Shown here piece by piece: positions 16,723 through 24,649 of a stretch of DNA of 52,683 bases. The DNA is taken from positions 1-52,683 of the forward strand of contig JBDRLV010000032.1 in assembly GCA_043812755.1 (NCBI GenBank). The letters are read 5' to 3'. This DNA is from JBDRLV01 sp043812755 (GTDB lineage Bacteria > Patescibacteriota > Patescibacteriia > UBA9934 > GWF2-40-263). A program made the position numbers and the translations under genes. The number at the start of each line of letters is the position of its first letter. Position 1 is the stretch's first letter. The notes beneath the pieces are model-generated. The model worked only from the letters and a program-made list of their open reading frames with translations. It searched no databases and was not told where the DNA came from.

Positions 16723-19707
16723 TTAATGTTGCCTATACTCACAGATATCTGCAAAATCACAATACTTGCAATCAAACCCAGGCTTTGCTTCAAATGAACT
16801 ATTTTTAATCTGATCCACTCTTTCTTCAATGGTATTTTTTAGTATATCCAATTCTTCTTGCGTTCCCAAAAATGAAACTTGTGAATTATCGCTCAAATAA
16901 TGAAAAGTTAGTTTTTTCGGATTCAATTTTAAAATTTCCTTGGCTGCTATTTGATACAACAGGAGCTGTTCTTTATCTTCTTTTTTGAGACTTTCTAAAG
17001 TCTTAGCATTTCCAGTTTTATAATCAATAATCTCAACACCTTCTTCGCATCTATCTATTCGATCAATCCTACCTTTTAATATTACGCCATCAAATTTTAA
17101 AGTAAAACCCTGTTCAAGAAAAAACGGCTCAGGTCTTTGTTTCATGATCATAGCATAATATTCTCTTATGCTTTTAAGACCATTTTCTCTATATTCTTCT
17201 CTTTGAGCATCAGAGGTATACCAATCATCTTGCCATGCATTGCGATACGTGGTTTCAAGTTCGGATAGACTTACAGGTAGTTTGTCAGGTTCACCAACCT
17301 CCCCCTCTGACTTCCCAGTGGTAAGTGAGGATGACAGCTCTTCCGCAAACAGAGAAGTTTGCTTTTGTGCAGTACGCTCGACCCAAATTGAAAAAAATTC
17401 TTGCAAGGTATTATGCATTGTTTTCCCAAATGAAAAAGTCCATTTCCCAAAAACAGGAATCCCGAGAATGTGTGCAAACTTATATTGAAGCGGGCATGAT
17501 CTAAAGGCTGCAAGCTGAGTAAATGAAAAATATTTTGGTATTTGATACACGATTGGATCATTCTTCATTTCTTTTTCATTGTTTGGTTTCTCTAATGAAA
17601 AATCTGTGCTATCTTTTTCAAATTCTGGGCCAACCTCAATATCAAGTTCATGAATAAACCTTGATATCTTTCTTTTTCTTGCACCACCATAATCTTGCGC
17701 TGATGTAAAAAATACACCTTCTTTTGCTCGTGTTATGGCAACATAAAACAATCTTCTCTCTTCTTGAATATGCCAATCTTCATTTGTTATGTCTTCTTTA
17801 ACAAGCTCTGGCGGAAGCAAAATTGCATCTGCACGCTTTGAAGTTGGAAACCTTTGATCAATCATATTCACGATAAACACATACTTAAATTCCAAACCCT
17901 TTGCAGCGTGAACAGTCATAACACGAACAACCTCTGGCCCTACTGAAAAATCAAAGTTTAACTGGCCTTGCTCACCAGACTCTGTTTCATGCTCAAATTC
18001 AGACAAAAATTCATGCATGTGCGGATGATCGCTGGCTTTATCAAATCTTTTTGTTTTTTCATAAAATTGTTGAAGAAACCCAAAGTTATCTTGCTTTTCC
18101 TTTTCTGATTGACTGTTAATGTACGCTACAAGCCCGCTGTCTCGCGCTACACTTACAAAAAATCCGCTCGACTTCATTTGCTTCATCTCATGCTGCATTT
18201 TTTGAATAAACGATATTACATCATTAACTTTTTTCAATTCATCCTCTGGCAACTTTGTAAAAGCCCCAGCAAGTGAACATGCTTGAAACAATGATTTACC
18301 TTTCATCTTTGCTAAATGATTCAATTCAGAAATAACCATTGGAGAAATAGCATTCATTGGATTTGTAAGCACTCGATACACACTTGGGCTATGATGAGGA
18401 TTATCAATGGCTCTAAGGTAAGAAAGAATATCAACAATAATTGATTTTGTATAAAGTCCACGCAGTGCCAAAAACTGATATGGTATTCCCTGCTCTTCAA
18501 GCGCAGGCAAAAAATCATTTGCAGAATCATTTGAACGAACAAGTATTACAAAATCATTCCACGAAATCTCATTATTTCTATTTTTAATTTCAATAATTTT
18601 CTCAGCTACAGTTTGCGCTTCATTTTCTAATGTGTCGCAATTGATATGCTCTACCATTCCAGCCCCTTCTAAATTTGAAAGCAACTTTTTTGAAAGCTCA
18701 TCTGGCATTTGAGCCTCAAGTCTATTTGGATTATTTTTTTGGATAAAATTATATGCAGTGTCTAAAATACTTTGACACGACCGATAATTCTGATTAAGCA
18801 CAACTGTTTTGACATCAGGATAATCGTGTTTAAATAATAAAATATTTGTAATTGATGCACCTCTAAATTTATAAATAGACTGATCATCATCACCCACAAC
18901 AGTAATATTGTTTTTCAAACCTGCTATGGCTTTAATTATTTCGTATTGTGCAAAATTTGTATCTTGAAACTCATCAACTAAAACATATTTATATTTCTCA
19001 CGGATTTCAGAAAGCACATGTGGTCTTTCTCTTAATAATTTTAAAGTGATTAAAAGTAAATCCCCAAAATCCAAAAAATCATTTTCAAGTAAAATTTGTT
19101 GATATGTGTGATAAGCATTCGCAAGCTCTGCCCACTTTTTCACGTGTGACTCGGCTAATTCATCAGAATTTGTGTTATCCCCATCTGCCACAAGCCCTTG
19201 CGCAAAGTCAATATAGTCCTGTGGAAAAACCGCATTGTCTTTTGCTCTTGAAAAATGGGTTAAAAGAGACTTAATATATCGCGTTGGATTCCCCAATGGC
19301 CTGTAATAATCAAGCTCAAATCGATCAAATTGTTTCCTTGCAAGCATCCAGGCATCAAGTTCAGAGGCTACCTTAAAATCGCGGGCAAGCCCAATTTCAG
19401 CCCCATGCTCGCGCAATATTCGCTCACAAAATGAATGGAATGTTGATATCTGAATATCCACATACCCATAAGGCAATAACCGATCCACACGCTCTTCCAT
19501 CTCCCCTGCTGCTTTATCAGTGAATGTTAGAGCTAAAATATTTTCAGGCTGGCAAAGGCCTTGATCAATGAGCCACGCAATCCTTCGTGTAATAACAGTT
19601 GTCTTTCCAGTACCTGCTCCTGCTACAATCAAAAGTGGCCCATCTTTATGAATGACCGCTTGCACTTGCTCGCTATTAAGTCCTGATAAGAGTTGATTTT
19701 CTTCCAT
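16723..19707 (-). CDS. UvrD/PcrA-type helicase fused to a RecB-family nuclease with a predicted iron-sulfur site
   Basis: A superfamily 1A DNA helicase for repair or recombination. Walker A is AGAGTGKT (residues 29-36). Motif II is VDEFQDT (near 245), motif III GDDDQSIYKFRGA, motif V VMTVHAAKGLEF (near 595) and motif VI VAITRAKE (near 655). The C-terminal about 260 residues are a PD-(D/E)xK nuclease: GRIDRID (near 879) and EIIDYKTG (near 893). One cysteine at FRSCPLQYKF (near 740) plus CKYCDFADIC at the C-terminus form the four-Cys pattern of AddB/Cas4-like 4Fe-4S nucleases. At 994 aa it resembles a one-protein RecB/AddA-like enzyme. The promoter at 19714-19742 leaves almost no leader. Confidence 0.93.
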   Translation of the reverse strand: MEENQLLSGLNSEQVQAVIHKDGPLLIVAGAGTGKTTVITRRIAWLIDQGLCQPENILALTFTDKAAGEMEERVDRLLPYGYVDIQISTFHSFCERILREHGAEIGLARDFKVASELDAWMLARKQFDRFELDYYRPLGNPTRYIKSLLTHFSRAKDNAVFPQDYIDFAQGLVADGDNTNSDELAESHVKKWAELANAYHTYQQILLENDFLDFGDLLLITLKLLRERPHVLSEIREKYKYVLVDEFQDTNFAQYEIIKAIAGLKNNITVVGDDDQSIYKFRGASITNILLFKHDYPDVKTVVLNQNYRSCQSILDTAYNFIQKNNPNRLEAQMPDELSKKLLSNLEGAGMVEHINCDTLENEAQTVAEKIIEIKNRNNEISWNDFVILVRSNDSANDFLPALEEQGIPYQFLALRGLYTKSIIVDILSYLRAIDNPHHSPSVYRVLTNPMNAISPMVISELNHLAKMKGKSLFQACSLAGAFTKLPEDELKKVNDVISFIQKMQHEMKQMKSSGFFVSVARDSGLVAYINSQSEKEKQDNFGFLQQFYEKTKRFDKASDHPHMHEFLSEFEHETESGEQGQLNFDFSVGPEVVRVMTVHAAKGLEFKYVFIVNMIDQRFPTSKRADAILLPPELVKEDITNEDWHIQEERRLFYVAITRAKEGVFFTSAQDYGGARKRKISRFIHELDIEVGPEFEKDSTDFSLEKPNNEKEMKNDPIVYQIPKYFSFTQLAAFRSCPLQYKFAHILGIPVFGKWTFSFGKTMHNTLQEFFSIWVERTAQKQTSLFAEELSSSLTTGKSEGEVGEPDKLPVSLSELETTYRNAWQDDWYTSDAQREEYRENGLKSIREYYAMIMKQRPEPFFLEQGFTLKFDGVILKGRIDRIDRCEEGVEIIDYKTGNAKTLESLKKEDKEQLLLYQIAAKEILKLNPKKLTFHYLSDNSQVSFLGTQEELDILKNTIEERVDQIKNSSFEAKPGFDCKYCDFADICEYRQH

Positions 19708-19713
19708 AGTTCC

Positions 19714-19742
19714 ATTATATTACCATGAATTTTGCAAAACAA
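19714..19742 (-). promoter_or_regulatory. Predicted promoter of the helicase-nuclease gene
   Basis: Minus strand: -35 TTGTTT (19742-19737), 17-bp spacer, consensus -10 TATAAT (19719-19714). Only 6 nt lie between the -10 and the ATG at 19707, so initiation would be at or next to the start codon (leaderless). The -35 overlaps the T-tract of the upstream terminator. Confidence 0.45.
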
Positions 19743-19765
19743 AAAAGCACCAGTAAAGTGGCGCT
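19741..19765 (-). terminator. Intrinsic terminator after the 19765-20277 gene
   Basis: On the minus strand, AGCGCCA pairs with TGGTGCT around a small loop and is followed by a run of T. The stem overlaps the final base of the stop codon. Confidence 0.7.
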
Positions 19766-20277
19766 TAAGAAAGCCTTGTGTTGAGAAAATGATTCTCAAA
19801 TGTATAGACCATGGTTGCTGGATACTCCATTTCATGGCTACTAAAAACCAGTAAATCCAACGCCATGTCTTGTGTACGGCTCAAGCAAGCTGTATATACC
19901 CGAACCTCGCCTTGCAAAACAGTAGCCTCTTGTGCGATCAATTCGTTTGCTGTTCGAATTGCGGCAACTGACTTACTTAAATCAGTATCACTGCCAACAA
20001 AAACAACATAGACCAAACACACATGTGCAACAGTACCGGAATTAAGAAGTAGATGTCCTGCACCCATCAAGACACTTCTTGCCTCTGTAATATGCTCTTG
20101 CGTCACTGGTGCTGAAAATGGCAGAACATAAAAAGGTGTATTTGTGTCAAAGCCGAGCCCATCCAAATCATCTGACACAATAATGCTTGTCAAAACTTTC
20201 TGAAGATTTTCTAAGAGGTCGAAAATCCTGTTCTTTACATTTTCATCCACTAACAGCAAAAATTGCCTTGCACTCAT
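19765..20277 (-). CDS. Unknown protein, paralogue of 20397-20906 (170 aa)
   Basis: No known family recognised. A soluble alpha/beta-looking protein with no signal peptide or membrane segment. It aligns with the neighbour at 20397-20906 over its whole length. Shared features are an N-terminal LLL segment, a GF-x-x-NT motif (GFDTNTP against GFYPNTN), a CLV-x2-VVF strand, a central helix with AN-E, and an LVFS-x2-E motif near the C-terminus. It has a strong Shine-Dalgarno sequence (AGGAGGGTCTATC before the ATG), a consensus promoter and its own terminator. It is therefore a single-gene unit, probably well expressed. A sensor or binding role is conceivable but unproven. Confidence 0.85.
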   Translation of the reverse strand: MSARQFLLLVDENVKNRIFDLLENLQKVLTSIIVSDDLDGLGFDTNTPFYVLPFSAPVTQEHITEARSVLMGAGHLLLNSGTVAHVCLVYVVFVGSDTDLSKSVAAIRTANELIAQEATVLQGEVRVYTACLSRTQDMALDLLVFSSHEMEYPATMVYTFENHFLNTRLS

Positions 20278-20311
20278 GATAGACCCTCCTTATTTAAAAG
20301 AACGAACGCTT

Positions 20312-20341
20312 AAACATATCAGTATGTTTTGGTTTTGTCAA
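20312..20341 (-). promoter_or_regulatory. Promoter and possible operator of the 19765-20277 gene
   Basis: Minus strand: perfect -35 TTGACA (20341-20336), 17-bp spacer, -10 TATGTT (20318-20313). An inverted repeat AAACATA-TCAG-TATGTTT (20312-20329) covers the -10 and part of the spacer and could be a repressor site. The neighbour gene also has an inverted repeat over its promoter. Confidence 0.6.
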
Positions 20342-20363
20342 GTGGTAAGCAGTGTTAAAAGAT

Positions 20364-20388
20364 ATATAAAAAGCGCCTAGGCGCTTTG
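20364..20388 (-). terminator. Intrinsic terminator after the 20397-20906 gene
   Basis: Perfect palindrome AAAGCGCCTAGGCGCTTT (20370-20387), followed on the minus strand by TT and an AT-rich tract. Confidence 0.75.
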
Positions 20389-20396
20389 AGTTATAC

Positions 20397-20906
20397 TTAG
20401 CCATTAAGAATTGCGTAACAAAGATCATCAGGCCCCAACAACTCACCAGGGCTGAAAACCAGAGCTCCATTTATCTCTCTGTCTTTCTCACAAAAACACA
20501 AAAGGGCGTATTTTATTTTTCGGTGATCTGCAACATGAACTGAACAGAGCCGGTCAAATAATGAGAAAACTTCATTAGCCTTTTTTTTGATATCTTCCAG
20601 ATTATTGTGTGGAAAGACAACTGTCAGAACAAGACAACAATCACCAGAATCTGCATGATTGGTAGTAATACCTATCATGGAATAAGCTATATCAACCATA
20701 CCGTTTGAAAGAAACGTTCCGTCATCTGGTTGCCTGGCAGGAAGAGTCGCTATGTGTAGATTTGTGTTTGGGTAAAAACCAGCTTCATGCATGTGCTTTT
20801 GATTTGTTATTGCACAAAGCACGGCTCCGATTTTTTGAAAAATTTCTCCATGAAGAAACTCCAGACACTCATTGCCAAGTAAAAGAACAACATGTGGATT
20901 ACCCAT
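20397..20906 (-). CDS. Unknown protein, paralogue of 19765-20277 (169 aa)
   Basis: No known family recognised. It shares layout and scattered motifs with the next gene downstream (LLL near residue 8, GFYPNTN, CCLVLTVVF, LVFSPGEL) and has nearly the same length, so the two are divergent duplicates. It has more cysteines than its partner (CC at the CLV strand and CFCEKD later). AAGGAGG lies 6 bp before the ATG, a near-ideal ribosome binding site that most genes in this window lack. Its own promoter (20937-20965) and terminator make it a separate transcription unit. Confidence 0.85.
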   Translation of the reverse strand: MGNPHVVLLLGNECLEFLHGEIFQKIGAVLCAITNQKHMHEAGFYPNTNLHIATLPARQPDDGTFLSNGMVDIAYSMIGITTNHADSGDCCLVLTVVFPHNNLEDIKKKANEVFSLFDRLCSVHVADHRKIKYALLCFCEKDREINGALVFSPGELLGPDDLCYAILNG

Positions 20907-20936
20907 TTTCTGCCTCCTTGTAATTCACAAGATCTA

Positions 20937-20973
20937 AAATTAACAGATATTAGTTCATGTGTCAATACATGAA
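20937..20973 (-). promoter_or_regulatory. Promoter and possible operator of the 20397-20906 gene
   Basis: Minus strand: perfect -35 TTGACA (20965-20960), 17-bp spacer, -10 TAATTT (20942-20937). An inverted repeat TTCATGT-N6-ACATGAA (20954-20973) is centred on the -35 and would occlude RNA polymerase if bound. Inference from sequence only. Confidence 0.55.
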
Positions 20974-20984
20974 CAATCAAAAAT

Positions 20985-21020
20985 GTTTCAAATCTTAGCC
21001 GATCGGCTAAGATTTGAAAC
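20985..21020. other. Perfect 36-bp palindrome
   Basis: Both 18-bp halves match with no spacer, centred on CCGATCGG and with outer ends GTTTCAAATC / GATTTGAAAC. On the plus strand it is followed by CTGTTTTTT and on the minus strand by an ATTTTT tract, so it could be a bidirectional terminator. Its perfection and missing loop also fit a protein-binding or recombination site. Confidence 0.75.
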
Positions 21021-21049
21021 CTGTTTTTTACAACTATTAGGACATAAAA

Positions 21050-21078
21050 CAAAAAACCCGCCATAATGACGGGGTTTT
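21050..21078 (-). terminator. Intrinsic terminator of the antiporter gene
   Basis: Minus strand: an ACCCCGTCA / TGGCGGGT stem with one bulged C, followed by TTTTTTG. It lies just after the antiporter stop at 21090. Confidence 0.7.
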
Positions 21079-21089
21079 GTGTTGTTCAA

Positions 21090-22520
21090 TTAAACAGTAA
21101 CAACTGGCTCTTTATGTTTCTTTAACATAAAAGCAAGAATTGGCGGAGTAAGAAGAGTGGTCAAAATCACCATGATAACAATCACTGAAAACACTTCATC
21201 TGACACAACACCAAGCCCTTTACCAATGGAGGCAAAAATCAAACCAACTTCACCACGCGGAACCATCCCAAAACCAATCATTGATCTGTTAACTCCCTTT
21301 GCACCAAACCCTGCAACATACTTACCAATTATTGCAACTACTGTTATTGCAATAGCAACTCCTACAACCCTGATGTCAGATAGCGTTCCAAGATTTACTT
21401 GCATACCAGTGTATACAAAGAAAATTGGTACAAGCAAAAATGCAACTGGTTCAATAATATCTTCAATGTGTCTGTGAGCGTGTGGTTCAATAACAGCATC
21501 AAGGCGCTCTTTGATTTCATCTCGAGCATCTTTTGCAACTTCTTTGATGTCACGAATAACTTTTGCATCTTTAAAGTAACGGAAATGAACTGCATCAAGC
21601 ACAAGCCCTGCAGCAAACGCTCCAACAATAGCTGCCAATCCAATTAACTGTGCCACATAAGAAAAGATTAAACAAAATGCAATTGCAAGCGTAAACTTAG
21701 TTCCAACACCTGTGTGAATCTTAGAGAAGAATTTTCCAAGCCATGGAGCTGCTAACTGACCGATTACAATTGCTGCAATCAGGAATAGCACAGCTTTTCC
21801 AATAATCAAACTTATTGCACCTACGCTGACTGCTCCAACAGTCACAAGTGCTGACACAACCGCCAAGATAATCAAACCAAGAATATCATCAATCACAGCA
21901 GCGCCAAGAACAATCTTTGCCTCAGGTAAATGAAGCTTTTTCAAATCCTTAAATACTCGCCCAGTAATTCCTACTGATGTTGCAGTCATTGCAGCACCAA
22001 GGAAAAGATATGCATTCATTGAAAGGCCTGGAAGCAACCATGGCCCAACAACATATGTACCAAGAATAAATGGAACTATTACACCAATTATAGCAACTAA
22101 AAGTGATGCCATTCCAACCTTTTTCATTTCTTTAATATTTGATTCAAGTCCGATTTGGAACAATAAAATTACAACCCCAAGCTCTGAAAGGAATTCAATA
22201 ATTTCATTTGTTTTGATTGGTTCAAACCAATGAAGCCCAAGCAAAGCAAGATTCCCTAGGATTACACCGATAACCAATTCTCCCAAAACTGATGGCTGAC
22301 CAATCTTTTCAACAAGCGCTGAAAGTTTGGCAAAAATTAAGACGATTGCAATCCACAAAAATGTTGATGCAATATACATGCTTGCATGACCTGCTTCGGC
22401 TTCTTCGCCTGCAACTTCACTACCTGTTGCACCTGCATATAATGCTGCTGCAATCATTACTGCAACAAACGCAAAAATTCCATATTTTCGTTTGTGCAGA
22501 AATGTAAGAATGTTGTTCAT
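21090..22520 (-). CDS. CPA2-family cation:proton antiporter (Kef/NapA-like)
   Basis: An integral membrane exchanger of Na+ or K+ for H+. About 12 hydrophobic helices cover residues 15-470. The CPA2 core features are visible: GQPSVLGELVIGVILG, LLFQIGLES and the paired aspartates AAVIDDILGLIIL expected to carry the ion. There is no C-terminal TrkA-N domain, so it is closer to short NapA-like antiporters than to KefB/C. A charged loop with KDARDEIKERLD and HAHRH lies in the middle. The ATG at 22520 is chosen because longer frames enter the repeat at 22529. The transported cation is not evident from sequence. Confidence 0.92.
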   Translation of the reverse strand: MNNILTFLHKRKYGIFAFVAVMIAAALYAGATGSEVAGEEAEAGHASMYIASTFLWIAIVLIFAKLSALVEKIGQPSVLGELVIGVILGNLALLGLHWFEPIKTNEIIEFLSELGVVILLFQIGLESNIKEMKKVGMASLLVAIIGVIVPFILGTYVVGPWLLPGLSMNAYLFLGAAMTATSVGITGRVFKDLKKLHLPEAKIVLGAAVIDDILGLIILAVVSALVTVGAVSVGAISLIIGKAVLFLIAAIVIGQLAAPWLGKFFSKIHTGVGTKFTLAIAFCLIFSYVAQLIGLAAIVGAFAAGLVLDAVHFRYFKDAKVIRDIKEVAKDARDEIKERLDAVIEPHAHRHIEDIIEPVAFLLVPIFFVYTGMQVNLGTLSDIRVVGVAIAITVVAIIGKYVAGFGAKGVNRSMIGFGMVPRGEVGLIFASIGKGLGVVSDEVFSVIVIMVILTTLLTPPILAFMLKKHKEPVVTV

Positions 22521-22528
22521 AATTTGCA

Positions 22529-22646
22529 TGTCATTCCGAGTCGGTAGCCGCAAGCTCTTCCACCAAAGACGGATCGGCCAATGGCGGAAAAGCTTGCGCT
22601 TTGAACGCAGCCTAAAGGCTGCGACTACCGTAATTTCAGGATGACA
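22529..22646. repeat. Composite palindromic repeat (TGTCATTCC outer, CGGTAGCCGC inner)
   Basis: The outer ends TGTCATTCC and GGATGACA enclose an inner imperfect pair CGGTAGCCGCAAGC / GCGACTACCG. The inner family also occurs at 51899-52019 and as a half copy near 42553-42564. It fills most of the gap between the antiporter and atpC. Confidence 0.75.
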
Positions 22647-22667
22647 GATTATTTTTTAATTTCAAAA

Positions 22668-22686
22668 CCCACAATTATTTTGTGGG
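22668..22686 (-). terminator. Terminator of the atp operon
   Basis: Minus strand: CCCACAA and TTGTGGG pair over a 5-nt loop and are followed by TTTTG and AT-rich DNA, just after the atpC stop at 22693. Confidence 0.7.
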
Positions 22687-22692
22687 CATTAT

Positions 22693-23133
22693 TTATTTTA
22701 TTGGTTGGTTTGGAATGTTTCTGTACTTTCGCTTTGAAGCAACTTTAAATCTTGCCAACTCACGTTCAAGCATTGCAGCTGCCTCAGCAAATGAAACATC
22801 ATCTACATGTTGTTTTTCCTCAAGCATTTTATGTGCTCTTTCCTTTGCCTTTTCAATAGCTTCAAGATCAAGTTCCTCAGAGCGTTCTGCAGTATCTGCC
22901 AAAATCACAACTTCATTCCCGCTTCTTACTTCAAGAAATCCAGTAGATGTTGCTAAATAATATTCTTCGCCACCTTTTCTTAATGTTGTTTCACCGCTAC
23001 GCAATGTTGCCACAATCGGTACATGATTTGAAAGAATTGTTATTTCTCCCATTTGTGTCATTGTAGTAATCGAATCAACCTCGTCTTCAAAAACGATTCG
23101 TTCTGGGGTTACTACTTTTAGAGATATGGTCAT
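22693..23133 (-). CDS. atpC: ATP synthase epsilon subunit
   Basis: Central-stalk subunit coupling and regulating F1. The 146 residues consist of the N-terminal beta-sandwich (MTISLKVVTPERIVFEDEVD, then GEITILSNHVPIVATL) and a C-terminal helical hairpin rich in Glu/Lys/Arg (AERSEELDLEAIEKAKERA). It is the last gene of the operon, separated from atpD by an AT-rich repeat region. The C-terminal helices suggest it can inhibit ATP hydrolysis, as known for the family. Confidence 0.96.
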   Translation of the reverse strand: MTISLKVVTPERIVFEDEVDSITTMTQMGEITILSNHVPIVATLRSGETTLRKGGEEYYLATSTGFLEVRSGNEVVILADTAERSEELDLEAIEKAKERAHKMLEEKQHVDDVSFAEAAAMLERELARFKVASKRKYRNIPNQPIK

Positions 23134-23136
23134 AAT

Positions 23137-23228
23137 TTCTAATGTCTAATGTCTAATTACTAATCAATTTCTAATCCTTTAATTCTTTAATTTCCAAATT
23201 TTCATTCATTAGAAATTAGTAAATTATT
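23137..23228. repeat. AATTTCTAAT / ATTAGAAATT repeat cluster 1
   Basis: The 97-bp atpD-atpC gap is made of variations on TTTCTAATGTCTAAT and its complement ATTAGAAATTAG. Similar clusters lie at 28427-28553 and 35252-35314. No gene is seen. Confidence 0.65.
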
Positions 23229-23230
23229 AA

Positions 23231-24610
23231 TTAGTTATTTCCAACAACCTCATCAATTCCACCTTTCATATAGAAAGCTTGCTCTGGTTTATCATCATGC
23301 TTACCTTCAAGAATTTCTTTAAAGCCACGAATAGTATCTTCAAGACGCACAAACTTTCCAGGAGTTCCAGTGAATGTTTCAGCAACAGCGAAAGGCTGAG
23401 AAAGAAATTTTTGAATTCTGCGAGCGCGTGCAACAGTTAACTTATCTTCATCTGAAAGTTCATCCATACCTAGAATGGCAATAATATCCTGCAAATCTTT
23501 ATAGCGCTGTAACACTTTCTGAACTCCACGAGCTGTATCATAGTGATCCTGCCCAATTATTTGCGGATTCAAAACTGTTGAACTTGAATCCAATGGATCA
23601 ACAGCAGGATAAATTCCAAGCTCTGTCAGAGATCGTGCCAAAACTACAGTTGAATCAAGGTGACCAAATGCTGTTGCAGGCGCTGGGTCAGTTAAGTCAT
23701 CAGCTGGCACATAGATAGCCTGAATTGATGTAATCGATCCTTTATTTGTTGAGGTAATTCTCTCCTGCATTGCTCCCATTTCTGTTGCAAGATTTGGCTG
23801 GTATCCAACAGCAGAAGGCATACGTCCCAAAAGTGATGATACCTCTGAACCTGCTTGAGTGAATCGGAAGATGTTATCAATAAACAAAAGCACATCACGC
23901 CCTTCGTCATCGCGGAAATATTCTGCAAGTGCTAGTCCTGTTAAGCCAACGCGCGCGCGAGCACCAGGTGGCTCATTCATTTGTCCAAACACAAGCGCAG
24001 TTTTTTCAAGCACTCCTGACTCTTTCATTTCCATATATAAATCATTTCCTTCACGAGTACGCTCCCCTACTCCTGCAAACACTGAATATCCTCCATGCTC
24101 TGTTGCAATGTTGTGAATAAGCTCTTGAATCAAAACTGTTTTTCCGACTCCAGCTCCGCCAAACAATCCTGTTTTTCCACCTTTTAAAAATGGGCAGATC
24201 AAGTCAATAACTTTAATACCTGTTTCAAACACTTCATCTTTTGTAGATTGATCAACAAACGCTGGTGCTTCGCGATGAATAGGATCACGGCGTTTGCTTG
24301 TTACTTGCTTCATGCCATCAATAGGCTCTCCTGTAACATTAAACATGCGCCCTAGCGTTTCTGGACCAACAGGAACAGAAATAGGAGAAGCTGTATTTTC
24401 AACTTCCATGCCTCTGCGAAGACCATCTGTAGTAGACATGGCGATTGTTCGGACCATGGATTGGCCAGTATGTTGAGCAACTTCAAGAGTTAATATTGAT
24501 TTGTCATCACGTTCTACAAGAAGCGCTGTGTTAATAGCTGGCAACTCCTCATCTTCAAATCGAACATCGATAACAGCTCCGATAATTTGTGCAATTTTTC
24601 CTTTTTTCAT
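23231..24610 (-). CDS. atpD: ATP synthase beta subunit
   Basis: Catalytic subunit of F1, making ATP from ADP and phosphate. Walker A is GGAGVGKTVLIQEL and the catalytic glutamate region is GERTREGNDLY. Walker B is the LLFIDNIFRF segment. The DPAPATAFGHLD region is the conserved DELSEED-proximal core of beta subunits. 459 residues. ATG 24610 (MKKGKIAQ) is used instead of a TTG seven codons upstream because family members start close to the GKI segment. Confidence 0.98.
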   Translation of the reverse strand: MKKGKIAQIIGAVIDVRFEDEELPAINTALLVERDDKSILTLEVAQHTGQSMVRTIAMSTTDGLRRGMEVENTASPISVPVGPETLGRMFNVTGEPIDGMKQVTSKRRDPIHREAPAFVDQSTKDEVFETGIKVIDLICPFLKGGKTGLFGGAGVGKTVLIQELIHNIATEHGGYSVFAGVGERTREGNDLYMEMKESGVLEKTALVFGQMNEPPGARARVGLTGLALAEYFRDDEGRDVLLFIDNIFRFTQAGSEVSSLLGRMPSAVGYQPNLATEMGAMQERITSTNKGSITSIQAIYVPADDLTDPAPATAFGHLDSTVVLARSLTELGIYPAVDPLDSSSTVLNPQIIGQDHYDTARGVQKVLQRYKDLQDIIAILGMDELSDEDKLTVARARRIQKFLSQPFAVAETFTGTPGKFVRLEDTIRGFKEILEGKHDDKPEQAFYMKGGIDEVVGNN

Positions 24611-24649
24611 ATGAATGTTTAAATCGTTCAAAACGTTTAATATGTTAAT

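Noticed and set aside
20807..21064. Minus-strand 85-aa frame across the palindrome
   Set aside because: It overlaps the promoter, palindrome and terminator and has no homologous look.
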